From Nitronereus sp964503895 (GTDB taxonomy: Bacteria; Nitrospirota; Nitrospiria; Nitrospirales; UBA8639): a stretch of 64,000 nt of DNA. Under the pieces are notes generated by a model. The model saw only the letters and a list, made by a program, of their open reading frames with translations, had not been told where the DNA came from and made no database searches. The position numbers and the translations under genes are program-made. Position 1 is the stretch's first letter; each line of letters starts with the position of its first letter. Of the stretch, positions 46,201-54,154 are shown piece after piece. The DNA is taken from contig CAZDCF010000001.1 in assembly GCA_964503895.1 (NCBI GenBank), positions 1 through 64,000 of the forward strand, in the 5' to 3' direction.

Positions 46201-46758
46201 TTGTTCAAGGCCATTGGCCTGGATTTCCAGGTAATAACAATCTTTGCCAAAAATTTCCTGATATTCGCCGGCTGTTTGGGTAGCTTTCTCAATGTCTTGT
46301 TGACCAATGAGTTGAGGAACCTCGCCGCTCAAGCACCCTGATAAAGCTATAATGCCTTCATGGTGTTCTTGCAGGAGTTCTTTGTCCATTCGAGGTTTGT
46401 AGTAGAACCCTTCTAGGTATGCCTTGCTAGAGAGCTTTATGAGGTTATGGTAGCCCTTCAGGTTCGTGGCTAGCAGAATCAAATGGTAATAGTCGTTGTG
46501 CGCGAGTAAACCCTCACGTTGTCGGCGACTACCTGGGGCAAGGTAGGCCTCGCATCCAACAATTGGTTTAACCCCCTGAGCTTTAGCCTTTTGGTAAAAA
46601 TCAATGGCACCAAATAGGTTGCCGTGGTCCGTCATAGCCACAGCTGGTTGGCCAAAATCACGCACCTGGTTGAGCAAGGGAGTCAACTGGTTTGCGCCAT
46701 CAAGCAGGCTGTAGTGGGTATGAAGATGAAGATGGACGAATTCAGCTTTGGCGGGCAC
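43276..46758 (-). CDS. dnaE: DNA polymerase III subunit alpha
   Basis: This is the 1160-residue replicative polymerase. The PHP domain at the N-terminus keeps its metal-ligand signature (HLHLHTHYSLLDGA, AMTDHGNL), so it may still be active as a proofreading or phosphatase site. The polymerase core has GPGRGSAAGSLIAY and PDIDMDFCMDRR, which holds the catalytic Asp pair. It also has YGVIVYQEQVMAIA and KSHSAAYALVTFQTAYLKAH. The C-terminal OB fold is ICGIIGNIKATTTKKGNRMAYV. It starts at a GTG with GGA upstream; accA follows after 15 bases in the same direction. Confidence 0.98.
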   Translation of the reverse strand: MPAKAEFVHLHLHTHYSLLDGANQLTPLLNQVRDFGQPAVAMTDHGNLFGAIDFYQKAKAQGVKPIVGCEAYLAPGSRRQREGLLAHNDYYHLILLATNLKGYHNLIKLSSKAYLEGFYYKPRMDKELLQEHHEGIIALSGCLSGEVPQLIGQQDIEKATQTAGEYQEIFGKDCYYLEIQANGLEQQLIANRGLIEIHKKLGIPMAGTNDCHYLKKEDARPHEIMLCLQTGKTLKDANRMKFDTDQLYVKSTEEMVEEFSEIPEAVLNTSRIAETCNLDLSFGTSFLPHYHPPEGMTREQYLQKLAEQGLAERLKTRPSSIPHEAYDLRLKEELAVLTTMGYAGYFLIVWDIIKFARSRGIPVGPGRGSAAGSLIAYTLYITDLDPLAYNLLFERFLNPERVSMPDIDMDFCMDRRGEVINYVIDKYGKDHVCQIITFGTLGAKAAIRDVGRVLDIPYAEVDRVAKLVPAQLNITLKDALSQEPKLQELVENDSRMTDLMTTARALEGLARHASTHAAGVVISQEPLMEHVPLYKTANDEVVTQYSMADIEKVGLVKFDFLGLKTLTMINYAITMVNESRSPEDALNLDQYSPSDQKTYALLASGKTAGIFQLESSGMRHLLVRIKPERFEDLIAILALYRPGPLESGMVDDFIKRKRDPSKIVYDPPELEHLLKETYGVIVYQEQVMAIANQMAGFSLGQADLLRRAMGKKKPDEMAKQKELFIEGSNKNGFIKKKAEKIFDQMAYFAGYGFNKSHSAAYALVTFQTAYLKAHHPTEFMAALLTSEMGNTDKMVGYFTECRELGIPILPPDVNESQKNFNVVDNSIRFGLAAIKNVGVGAVESIIIRREADGAFSSFLDFCSRIDLQKVNKRVLEGLIKVGAFDSTKAIRAQLMARMDQVLEEATAIQKERELGQTSLFEGFDPEPATSSAESTWSRPFEKIEEWSQSQLLQYERQLTGFYITAHPLTQHTEAMRLLSTHNTGNLNEAPEGKEVKICGIIGNIKATTTKKGNRMAYVQIEDLQGLVEVIVFPELYKNSEQFIAADTIVHVTGTVDQMDTGSRLKATKLEPFHDLQTKTVKRVTLRLEEHPDTWASLPKLQEVLHRHPGSAPISFQFQLSSNIEADSEPIPNLTVLPSEHLVNDVEQILGKESVKFHHST

Positions 46759-46902
46759 GATTAGTGTCCTGAAATTAAAAAAGTGTAACCTTGGGCCTTG
46801 GGTATGTCAACGAATGTGATGAAGGAAATGTTGAAAAAAGGCCTCTATCAGCGTTCTCGCTCTTATGCTTTTGATGCTTGTTTTGTTAACCAGATAATAA
46901 GG

Positions 46903-46967
46903 AAAGCCCGCGAGAAAACAGTGAGTTTTCTCACGAGCTTTCAAAAAAGATTGGGGTTAAGCCCAAT
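46903..46967 (-). terminator. tandem intrinsic terminators after the cytochrome c gene
   Basis: On the minus strand, right after the cytochrome stop, ATTGGG and CCCAAT form a hairpin (46950-46967) followed by six T (46943-46948). Next comes a perfect 17-pair stem including two G-U pairs (46903-46919 with 46925-46941, loop of five), followed by a T-rich tract TTTCCTTATT. The G-U pairs occur only in minus-strand RNA, which fixes the direction. Together they separate the cytochrome gene from dnaE. Confidence 0.88.
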
Positions 46968-47465
46968 TTATTTCCCACCTAAACTCAATTCGTAGAGAAG
47001 TGCTTTCCAGCCCTGTTTTTCGGTGATGAATCCTTTGGGCTGGACCACGGGAAGCATGCCCGTGCCCGGAACTTTTCCAGTTTGCCCCATGCTGCCGTTT
47101 TTCAATACCCACATAAGTTCACCGGGTTTGCGCAGTTTTTTAAATTTGGGGTTTGTAAAGTTCCGTGGTTGAATAGGAAGATTGCTGGCAGCTTTTCCGT
47201 TCCCTTTCCCTTCTGGCCCATGACAACTCACGCAGCCGCCCACACCCAGAAAAATTTTCTTCCCTTCGGCCAGAATTTCTGGTGTGGCTTTGAACGGTGG
47301 TTTCATTCGTTTGGCCTTGACTCGTGCGGAGTTCGGAACACGAGAAATGGTAATGTCAAATTCCCCACCGGCTTGTCCATACCCGGCAGGATTTACGGCC
47401 CATACTTGTGGTGTCATGGTGGCTACCAGCCCAATACTGATTAAAGTACCCAACAACCTGTTCAC
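46968..47465 (-). CDS. exported monoheme cytochrome c
   Basis: This 165-residue protein has a Sec signal (MNRLLGTLISIGLVATM, cleavage likely after VWA at residue 23). One heme c site, CVSCH, is at residues 78-82 in GVGGCVSCHGPEGKGNG, a class I pattern. The distal Met is probably in the KNGSMGQTGKVPGTGMLP segment (Met126 or Met137). PRNFTNPKFKKLRKPGELMWVLKNG is typical of small periplasmic electron carriers. It starts at a GTG preceded by GGGGAGGA. It carries electrons in the periplasm; the partner oxidase or reductase is not in the window. Confidence 0.95.
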   Translation of the reverse strand: MNRLLGTLISIGLVATMTPQVWAVNPAGYGQAGGEFDITISRVPNSARVKAKRMKPPFKATPEILAEGKKIFLGVGGCVSCHGPEGKGNGKAASNLPIQPRNFTNPKFKKLRKPGELMWVLKNGSMGQTGKVPGTGMLPVVQPKGFITEKQGWKALLYELSLGGK

Positions 47466-47704
47466 GTCATGTCCTCCCCTATAAATTAAAATTCTGAGTA
47501 ATGATGCCCTCCCGTTTCCAGAATGTAGCGGTCAAGAGGTCTTGCCACTCTAGCATTGAAAGGAAAGGTTGGGCAATTACGGAAGAGTACAAGGTAAGAC
47601 GGGCCCCACGGGTTCGGGGAATAAGAAGGAATTTGTGTTACAATGCGCTGTTCTCCCCATGGATTGAAGGTTATCGTTCTAGGGGAAATTTTTGTGGAGA
47701 TGAT

Positions 47705-48340
47705 ATGACGTTTAGTGAACGAACCAAAGCCCGTTTTTTTTCCGGCATGCGTCGTCGGATTGTCGAATTAAAATCTAAATCCGCAGCGAGTTTGGACTTT
47801 GCGATCGATAACATGATGCTGGAACGCGCGGAAAGCTATATACAAGTCGAAAAAGGGTTAGGGGAGGTTGAACGCATGATTGCGATCATTGAAGAAGAAC
47901 TCGACGAGGTTGTGGAATTGACCCACGCTCAACGCTTGGATGCGCGATTGGAATTTGTAGAAGACCGGTTCGAAGAATTCGATAGCGAAATTTACCAACG
48001 CCCTAAACGTCGGCGTAGAAAAATTAATCTCTTCGATTTCTTTAAAAAGGCCGCAGGTGGGGGTGGTGACCCCACGGCTTCTCAGGGCGAAATTAACTCT
48101 CACGAAGAAGCGTATAAAGCCCTGGGTTTAGAATTTGGTACGTCGATGGCCACTGTCACACGGGCCTTCCGACATCGAGCCAAAAAGCTGCATCCCGATA
48201 TTAATAATGGTGACCGCACAGCAGAACCCGAACTCCGTCGCATCATCGAAGCCTACCAGTACCTCCGCGGTGATTCGACTATTCCTAGAACTGAAGGTCA
48301 AGCTAAAGAGAATCAAAGTTGGTCAGGAATGCCGGAGTAG
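47705..48340 (+). CDS. J-domain protein with N-terminal helical region
   Basis: From the ATG at 47705, which has a GGAG site, this protein has 211 residues. A longer reading from 47501 adds residues with intergenic-like composition. Residues 1 to about 100 are helical and charged (IVELKSKSAASLDFAIDNMM, then ERMIAIIEEELDEVVEL). A basic stretch PKRRRRK at 100-106 and a Gly run follow. The C-terminal J domain is AYKALGLEFGTSMATVTRAFRHRAKK with the HPD triad at 163-165, which stimulates DnaK-type ATPases. The J domain being at the C-terminus, with no Gly/Phe or zinc-finger domains, makes it a specialised co-chaperone of unknown client. Confidence 0.88.
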   Translation: MTFSERTKARFFSGMRRRIVELKSKSAASLDFAIDNMMLERAESYIQVEKGLGEVERMIAIIEEELDEVVELTHAQRLDARLEFVEDRFEEFDSEIYQRPKRRRRKINLFDFFKKAAGGGGDPTASQGEINSHEEAYKALGLEFGTSMATVTRAFRHRAKKLHPDINNGDRTAEPELRRIIEAYQYLRGDSTIPRTEGQAKENQSWSGMPE

Positions 48341-48464
48341 AGTTATTGAGTTTTTGCCCCTGCATCTAAGTAATTCTTTAACAGGAACTTCTCAAAATCA
48401 TATATATATTTGGAATAAAGCTAATCTGGATTGCTGCACACGACCGCGGGAATGACGACACGGT

Positions 48465-48815
48465 CTATAAGATTTCCTCAATGGTTTCCGGAGGCCTAGC
48501 CATGATGACTTTGCTGCCTTTTTCCACTAAGGGCCGTTGCAGAATATCGGGATGTTTAATTATAAGATCAATCAATTCATCTTCTGACTTTTCTGTTTTA
48601 GCCAACCCTAAAGATTTATAAATATCTTCATTCGCCCGCAAAACCTTTTTGGCTTTGAAGCCGCCTTTTTTCAATAACTCTTTAAGCCGGGATTTAGTCA
48701 ACGGTTTCTTGTAGTAATTAACTGCGATGAATGGTTTTCCGCTCTTCTCAACAATTTTGATGACTTTTCGACATGTTGAACAGGTAGGTTTTTGGTAAAT
48801 GATAATTTGTGTCAT
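48465..48815 (-). CDS. Spx/ArsC-family thioredoxin-fold protein
   Basis: This 116-residue protein has the family signature YQKPTCSTCRK with Cys12 and Cys15, YKKPLTKSRLKELL, and HPDILQRPLVEKGSKVIMARP. It resembles YffB/ArsC-like reductases that use an N-terminal Cys. A true arsenate reductase usually has one nucleophilic Cys12 and three Arg residues; the CxxC here is more like Spx. It could be a redox regulator or a reductase. No ars operon genes are adjacent. Confidence 0.9.
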   Translation of the reverse strand: MTQIIIYQKPTCSTCRKVIKIVEKSGKPFIAVNYYKKPLTKSRLKELLKKGGFKAKKVLRANEDIYKSLGLAKTEKSEDELIDLIIKHPDILQRPLVEKGSKVIMARPPETIEEIL

Positions 48816-48858
48816 GGGTGCTTCTTTGTTCCTTTCTCTCCAATGTTAATCGGTTATC

Positions 48859-48888
48859 TTGACGGTGTTTTTTATTGCATGCTACAAG
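48859..48888 (+). promoter_or_regulatory. possible promoter of the zinc-ribbon protein gene
   Basis: TTGACG (48859-48864) lies 18 bases before TACAAG (48883-48888), about 45 bases upstream of the ATG at 48937. The -35 box is good and the -10 box is poor, so confidence is low. Confidence 0.3.
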
Positions 48889-48936
48889 CTCATAGTCATT
48901 TTGTTTTCAAAATACCAAGATCAGTAGGCTGTCACT

Positions 48937-49305
48937 ATGAGTAATACTGATTCCAAAGAAATCGTCGACTATGCCGTGGCAACGGATTCGCAACGGACTC
49001 TTAAGGATCTGAGAGTTCGAAAGCTGGGTCAGCCGGTTTGTGCCTTAGGCGGCGTAGATGATTTGCAAGGCAAAGAAGGTGCTTTCCAAAATTTTAATAT
49101 CCGATTAGCGGTGGTGAAATTTGCAGATGGAAAAACCTTGGGGTATGACCCCATTGACCTCCTGCTGCCTTGTGAAATTCATGACGATGGCGAAGCCTAT
49201 TTTGAAATTCGTCAATGCCAATCTTGTGAGCAAACCTTTGCTCTAACTTCCGATGAGTTTCGCGCACCGACAGAGCGTTCCGAATGTCCGGATTGCCAAC
49301 CCTGA
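48937..49305 (+). CDS. unknown protein with C-terminal zinc ribbon
   Basis: I do not recognise this 122-residue protein. Residues about 22-80 are predicted beta-rich (RVRKLGQPVCALGGVDDLQG, then IRLAVVKFADGKTLGYDPIDLLLP). The C-terminus holds a zinc ribbon: Cys94-x2-Cys97 and Cys117-x2-Cys120. No signal peptide is present, so it is cytoplasmic. It stands alone on the plus strand, divergent from the Spx-like gene and convergent with NAD kinase, whose stop lies 20 bases away. Confidence 0.75.
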   Translation: MSNTDSKEIVDYAVATDSQRTLKDLRVRKLGQPVCALGGVDDLQGKEGAFQNFNIRLAVVKFADGKTLGYDPIDLLLPCEIHDDGEAYFEIRQCQSCEQTFALTSDEFRAPTERSECPDCQP

Positions 49306-49324
49306 TTTTCCCCATCAGGATTCT

Positions 49325-50176
49325 TTAACCATTACCCCACTTCAATTTGTTTCGGAGTACGTCATAATAAGTCCGGTCTGGAAATCGGATAAGCCGAGTT
49401 TGATGAGGGGAGGCGCTGATGGTAATGGAGTCGCCGTGATCCATTTGGAAACCGACTTGCCCATCAAATAGGCCACGAGTTTCATCTTCACTGGTGAGAT
49501 TAATCTCTAGGGAAGCATGTCCGGGAATGAGAAGAGGGCGATGGGTTAATGTATGCGGGCTCACGGGAGTGAGTAAAAGTGTTTCTAGCGAAGGGTCCAA
49601 AATTGGCCCCCCAGAAGACATACTGTAAGCTGTGGATCCGGTTGGTGTTGAGACAATGACTGCATCACTTCGTAAGTTGGTGACAAACTTTTTGTCGACC
49701 TGAATGCGAGTTTCTATCATTCGACCAATGGCTCCCTTACTGATTACGATATCATTAAGGGCTGTTCCTTGTTCTTCACGACCGGTTAAATGGGAAATAT
49801 GGGCTTGTAAGCGTAAGCGGTGATCGAGGTAAAACTGTTGTGCAAAAATCTTTTCTAGTGAATCGTAAAGATTTTCAAGCGTTACCTCGGTTAAAAATCC
49901 TAGGCCGCCCATATTTACTCCTAGGATAGGAGTACAATTTGGTTCAACCAAGCGTGCCGCACTAAGCATGGTACCGTCGCCACCGAGAACAATTACCAAT
50001 TCGGCTTGGCTGGCCAGTACCTGATCTCCTTGGTTATCAGTCTCTTGGAGCAAGGTGGCAGTAGATGTGCCGAATGTCACGTTCTTCTTGCGGACCTGTA
50101 GCCAGGCAACTAGATCCTTAAGCACTGTCTCTAATTCCGGAAACTGGGGTTTCGTAAGGATTCCGATGTTGTTCAA
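49325..50176 (-). CDS. nadK: NAD kinase
   Basis: NAD kinase phosphorylates NAD to NADP using ATP or polyphosphate. The 283-residue protein has the GGDGTMLSAAR motif (catalytic Asp), NMGGLGFLTEV, KGAIGRMIE, and the conserved TPTGSTAYSMSSGGPI segment. It starts at a TTG (MNNIGILTKPQFPEL), the usual N-terminal pattern of the family; no ATG is available in a better place. It is divergent from clpC with 300 bases between. Confidence 0.97.
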   Translation of the reverse strand: MNNIGILTKPQFPELETVLKDLVAWLQVRKKNVTFGTSTATLLQETDNQGDQVLASQAELVIVLGGDGTMLSAARLVEPNCTPILGVNMGGLGFLTEVTLENLYDSLEKIFAQQFYLDHRLRLQAHISHLTGREEQGTALNDIVISKGAIGRMIETRIQVDKKFVTNLRSDAVIVSTPTGSTAYSMSSGGPILDPSLETLLLTPVSPHTLTHRPLLIPGHASLEINLTSEDETRGLFDGQVGFQMDHGDSITISASPHQTRLIRFPDRTYYDVLRNKLKWGNG

Positions 50177-50234
50177 GATTGCCCTGTATCTTTGCTAAAA
50201 ATAGTTATGAGGGTAGGGAAGTTGACGTGGTATA

Positions 50235-50252
50235 GTGTCATCATGATGGCAC
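50235..50252. promoter_or_regulatory. 18-base palindrome between nadK and clpC
   Basis: GTGTCATCATGATGGCAC is symmetric except for one central-flanking pair; its core CATCATGATG is a perfect ten-base palindrome. It lies 225 bases before clpC and 59 bases before nadK, the position and size of a dimeric repressor site. It does not match the CtsR or HrcA (CIRCE) operators. Confidence 0.4.
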
Positions 50253-50380
50253 GTGACATACGGTCAAAAATTGTATAGGGTGACGATTCTGGAGTCAATC
50301 AAAATGCAAGGCGATTATGGGTGGGTCTTGACGGGGTTGGATGATTATGGAAGTCTAGGATATTCAATAGTGTACTAGCC

Positions 50381-50410
50381 TTGACAGTATTAAGAGATGG
50401 TGGCTAGACT
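50381..50410 (+). promoter_or_regulatory. probable promoter of clpC
   Basis: TTGACA (50381-50386) and TAGACT (50405-50410) are 18 bases apart. CTAGCC (50375-50380) and GGCTAG (50402-50407) form an inverted repeat that brackets the promoter, a possible regulator site. The transcript would start about 60 bases before clpC, whose ribosome binding site is GAAGGAGAGG. Confidence 0.6.
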
Positions 50411-50476
50411 TCGTTCGTGTGACTTTAGGGTCGAGCGGTAAATAGCGAGTAATTCTTTTGCTCTGAAGGAGAGGAA

Positions 50477-52906
50477 ATGTTCGAACGATTTACGGACAGG
50501 GGTCGGAAGATCATTATTTTGGCCCGCGAGGAAGCGGAACGCCATCAGAATGATTATCTGGGCACGGAGCATCTCGTCTTGGCTATTCTCCGTGAGTCAG
50601 ATGGCATTGCGCTCATGATTACCAAGAAGATGGGCCTGTCACCTGAGCAAATACGTTTGGAAATTGAACGGACCTTGCCGAGCGGTGGCACTACCGTCAC
50701 CTTTGGTGAAATTCCATTTAGTCCTCGTGTCAAGAAAGTCATCGAGTATGGTGTGGAAGAGGCGCGCTTGTTAGGTCATAACCATATTGGAAGCGAACAT
50801 CTTCTTTTAGGTCTCCTTCGCGAGGAAGAAGGAATCGGCGGAAAAGTCTTAAGAAGTTTGGGTGGGAATTTGCTGACAGCTCGGCAATTGACGGTGACCT
50901 TCCTGCGAAAATCCGGTACGCGGGAACGGGATAAGAAAAGTAGTACACCAGCCCTTGATGAGTTTGGAAGAGACCTCGCCCAGTTGGCACAGGAGTCCAT
51001 GCTTGACCCAGTCATTGGTCGAGGAGATGAAATTGAGCGAGTGCTACAGATCCTCAGTCGACGTTCCAAAAATAATCCGGCGTTGATCGGGGAATCCGGT
51101 GTTGGAAAAACTGCCATTGTGGAAGGTCTAGCGCAACGCATTGTTTCCATGGATGTGCCTGATAATTTACTGAATCGACGAGTCATTGCTCTGGATTTGG
51201 GCTCCTTGGTAGCAGGAACCAAATATCGTGGTCAATTTGAGGAACGGCTTAAAGTTGTGATGAAAGAAATTGCCCAAGCTGGCAATATCATTTTGTTTAT
51301 TGACGAGCTTCATACCTTGGTAGGGGCAGGTGCTGCGGAAGGCTCAATTGATGCAGCCAATATGCTCAAACCTGCGTTATCTCGAGGAGAAATCCAATGT
51401 ATTGGAGCAACTACTTTGGATGAATATCGTAAGCATATTGAAAAAGATGGTGCACTCAAACGGCGTTTCCAACCAATCCATGTAAATGCGCCTTCTGTTG
51501 AGGAAACAATTAAAATTATTCAGGGGTTGCGCGATCGGTATGAAGAACATCATGGAGTGGAAATTACGGATGAAGCCGTCATTGAAGCCGTAAAACTCTC
51601 GGATCGATATATTACTGATCGATTCCTCCCCGATAAAGCCATTGATCTGATTGACGAAACTGGGTCTCGAGCTAAATTGCAATCCTATGCTTTGCCACCG
51701 GCATTAAAGTCTTTGGAGCGAGAACTTAAACAAGTGGCTCGTGAAAAGGAAGTCGCGATTGGTCTTCAGAGTTTTGAAGATGCGGTAAAGTATCGGGAAG
51801 AAGAAGAGCGTCTTCGTAAGTTATTAGAGGATGCCAAGTGTGATTGGAAAAAGAAGCAGGAGCAGGACAAGCCAGTCATCAGTGGGGAAGATGTGAGTTT
51901 TGTGGTCTCGAAAATCACGGGCATTCCTCTCTTCAAGCTTGAGGAAGAAGAATCTGAAAAACTCTTGCAGATGGAAGACTTTCTTCATAAGCGGATCGTG
52001 GGACAGGAAGAGGCTATTTCCGCGGTCTGTCGAGCGATTCGTCGATCACGAGCTGGGCTAAAGGATGCTCGGAAACCTATCGGTTCGTTTATCTATCTAG
52101 GACCAACGGGTGTGGGTAAAACCGAATTAGCAAGGGCCTTGGCCGAGTTTCTGTTTAATACAGAGGATTCTTTAATCCGCATTGATATGTCTGAGTATCA
52201 GGAGAAATTTACGAGTTCACGGTTGTTTGGAGCTCCTCCTGGATATGTTGGCTATGAAGAAGGTGGTCAATTAACAGAGAAGGTGCGTCGACGTCCGTAT
52301 TCCGTGGTGTTATTTGATGAAATTGAAAAAGCGCATCCAGATATTTTCAATGTACTGCTCCAAGTATTGGACGATGGTGTGTTAACGGATAGTCTTGGAA
52401 GAAAAGTTGATTTTAAGAATACTATTCTTGTGATGACGTCGAATTTGGGTACCAAATTGGTGCAAAAAGGTGTGTCTCTAGGATTCCAAAAGGAAGATAT
52501 AGCTTGTACTCATGAGCGTATGAAGACTGCTGTGCTCGATGAGCTCAAACGGAATTTCAGCCCGGAATTTTTAAATAGAGTTGATGAATTTGTTGTTTTT
52601 CATCCATTGGAGAAAACACATCTGTTTGAGATTATCGATATTCTGCTCAAGGAATTGAATCAACGTCTTGCCGAACGCAATGTGCAGTTGCATATTGGGG
52701 AAGAAGTGAAGCAATGGCTTATTGATGAAGGATATCAGCCGCAATATGGCGCGAGGCCTATGCGGCGGACCATTCAAAAACTTCTAGGCGATCCCCTGTC
52801 AGAGGAATTGCTTAAGGGCCGTTTTAAGGATGCGGGAAAAATCAAGGTAGTGCTTCGCGATAATGCTCCCTCTTTTATAGAGGAAGAAGCGATGGCGAGT
52901 GTCTAA
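50477..52906 (+). CDS. clpC: ATP-dependent Clp protease ATP-binding subunit ClpC
   Basis: ClpC unfolds proteins for the ClpP protease. The 809-residue protein has the double Clp N-domain (MFERFTDRGRKIIILAREEAERH, then EYGVEEARLLGHNHIGSEHLLLGLLRE). The first AAA module has GESGVGKTAIVEGLA and LFIDELHTL. A UVR segment (FEDAVKYREEEERLRKLLEDAK, about residues 434-455) sits in the middle region and identifies ClpC rather than ClpB or ClpA. The second AAA module has GPTGVGKTELARALA and VVLFDEIEKAHPDI; its IGF/L-type ClpP loop region is near VQKGVSLGF. It has its own promoter and terminator. Confidence 0.97.
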   Translation: MFERFTDRGRKIIILAREEAERHQNDYLGTEHLVLAILRESDGIALMITKKMGLSPEQIRLEIERTLPSGGTTVTFGEIPFSPRVKKVIEYGVEEARLLGHNHIGSEHLLLGLLREEEGIGGKVLRSLGGNLLTARQLTVTFLRKSGTRERDKKSSTPALDEFGRDLAQLAQESMLDPVIGRGDEIERVLQILSRRSKNNPALIGESGVGKTAIVEGLAQRIVSMDVPDNLLNRRVIALDLGSLVAGTKYRGQFEERLKVVMKEIAQAGNIILFIDELHTLVGAGAAEGSIDAANMLKPALSRGEIQCIGATTLDEYRKHIEKDGALKRRFQPIHVNAPSVEETIKIIQGLRDRYEEHHGVEITDEAVIEAVKLSDRYITDRFLPDKAIDLIDETGSRAKLQSYALPPALKSLERELKQVAREKEVAIGLQSFEDAVKYREEEERLRKLLEDAKCDWKKKQEQDKPVISGEDVSFVVSKITGIPLFKLEEEESEKLLQMEDFLHKRIVGQEEAISAVCRAIRRSRAGLKDARKPIGSFIYLGPTGVGKTELARALAEFLFNTEDSLIRIDMSEYQEKFTSSRLFGAPPGYVGYEEGGQLTEKVRRRPYSVVLFDEIEKAHPDIFNVLLQVLDDGVLTDSLGRKVDFKNTILVMTSNLGTKLVQKGVSLGFQKEDIACTHERMKTAVLDELKRNFSPEFLNRVDEFVVFHPLEKTHLFEIIDILLKELNQRLAERNVQLHIGEEVKQWLIDEGYQPQYGARPMRRTIQKLLGDPLSEELLKGRFKDAGKIKVVLRDNAPSFIEEEAMASV

Positions 52907-52963
52907 CCGATTCCTGACCACTGTGTCTGGCCTGTGATCACATACTGTGTAATTGAGAATTCT

Positions 52964-53005
52964 CGACCCTCATGGCTGACTAGCGATGAGGGTCGTTGTA
53001 TTTTT
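52964..53005 (+). terminator. intrinsic terminator of clpC
   Basis: CGACCCTCAT (52964-52973) and ATGAGGGTCG (52986-52995) form a perfect ten-pair stem, followed by TTGTATTTTT. It lies 57 bases after the clpC stop and before tsaD. Confidence 0.92.
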
Positions 53006-53032
53006 ATGATCCTTTGTTTCCCTTCCAACTGA

Positions 53033-54136
53033 ATGATTTCGGATCATCATCTTTCTGCAGCCTTGGATACCCCATCGGTTGAAAGCGGCTACATTTTGGG
53101 CATTGAGACTTCCTGTGATGAAACTGCGGCTGCAGTGTTATCAACAGATGGAGTTTTGGCTTCCAATGTAGTGGCATCTCAGCATGAGGTGCATCAACGA
53201 TTTGGCGGGGTGGTGCCTGAACTAGCTTCACGAAAACATATTGAGCAAATCGAGGAAATTGTTCAAGAAGCAATAAGGTGCGCTAAGATTCAGTTGCCGG
53301 CTATCAAAGGAGTAGCTGTAACACAGGGTCCAGGGCTCGCGGGTGCGTTGTTGGTTGGGGTCAGTTTTGCCAAAGCTCTTGCTTATGCCCAGGGAATTCC
53401 CTTTATAGCGGTCAATCACCTGGAAGGGCATCTTGCCTCCGCTTGGCTATCGCAACCGGATTTCACACCTCCATGTGTGATCCTGGTAGTGTCGGGAGGG
53501 CATACGCATTTATATTTCGTTCCGAAATTTCGAGAGTACCATCTCATTGGTCGCACGCTGGATGATGCTGCAGGAGAAGCTTTTGACAAAGGAGCAAAAA
53601 TGCTGGGGTTGGAGTACCCAGGCGGTCCGGCCATCGATAGCCTTGCTCGTTCGGGCAATCCAAGAAGGGTTCGGTTCCCTCGGCCTTATCTTAACCGAGG
53701 AGGGCTGGACTTTAGTTTTAGTGGTCTCAAGACCTCCTTATTGTATTACCTCAGAGATTTAAAAAAAGCTGGGGAAAAATGTGTGGTAGCCGATGTTGCA
53801 GCTGGGTACCAGGAATCCATTGTCGAGGTGTTAGTTGAAAAAACATTTCGTGCTTGTCGTCGTTACAATGTCGAAACTATTGCGGTTGTGGGAGGAGTGT
53901 CAGCCAATAGTCGACTGCGGTCATTGCTAAGAGAACGTTCGGCTGAGATCGGGGTCAAAATCATTGTTCCGGCTCTCGAGTTTTGCACGGATAATGCTGC
54001 GATGATTGCTGCCGCAGGATTATGGGCCTATGAGAGACAAGAGTTCGCCTCTTGGGATTTGGATGCCAACGCAAACTTACTGCATGGGGTTTCTTGCTCT
54101 GAAGAAACAACCCCTTTTGAGGTGTTTAATAAATGA
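53033..54136 (+). CDS. tsaD: tRNA N6-adenosine threonylcarbamoyltransferase
   Basis: TsaD transfers the threonylcarbamoyl group to A37 of tRNAs that read ANN codons, with TsaB and TsaE. The 367-residue protein has the family signature GIETSCDETAAAV near residue 23-35. NHLEGH (residues 128-133) gives the metal ligands His129 and His133. VSGGHTHLY and DDAAGEAFDKGAKMLGLEYPGGP follow. CTDNAAMIAAAG near the end is also diagnostic. The first 18 residues are a variable extension. hflX follows 18 bases after its stop. Confidence 0.98.
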   Translation: MISDHHLSAALDTPSVESGYILGIETSCDETAAAVLSTDGVLASNVVASQHEVHQRFGGVVPELASRKHIEQIEEIVQEAIRCAKIQLPAIKGVAVTQGPGLAGALLVGVSFAKALAYAQGIPFIAVNHLEGHLASAWLSQPDFTPPCVILVVSGGHTHLYFVPKFREYHLIGRTLDDAAGEAFDKGAKMLGLEYPGGPAIDSLARSGNPRRVRFPRPYLNRGGLDFSFSGLKTSLLYYLRDLKKAGEKCVVADVAAGYQESIVEVLVEKTFRACRRYNVETIAVVGGVSANSRLRSLLRERSAEIGVKIIVPALEFCTDNAAMIAAAGLWAYERQEFASWDLDANANLLHGVSCSEETTPFEVFNK

Positions 54137-54154
54137 GAGAAGGAGGGAAAGTCC

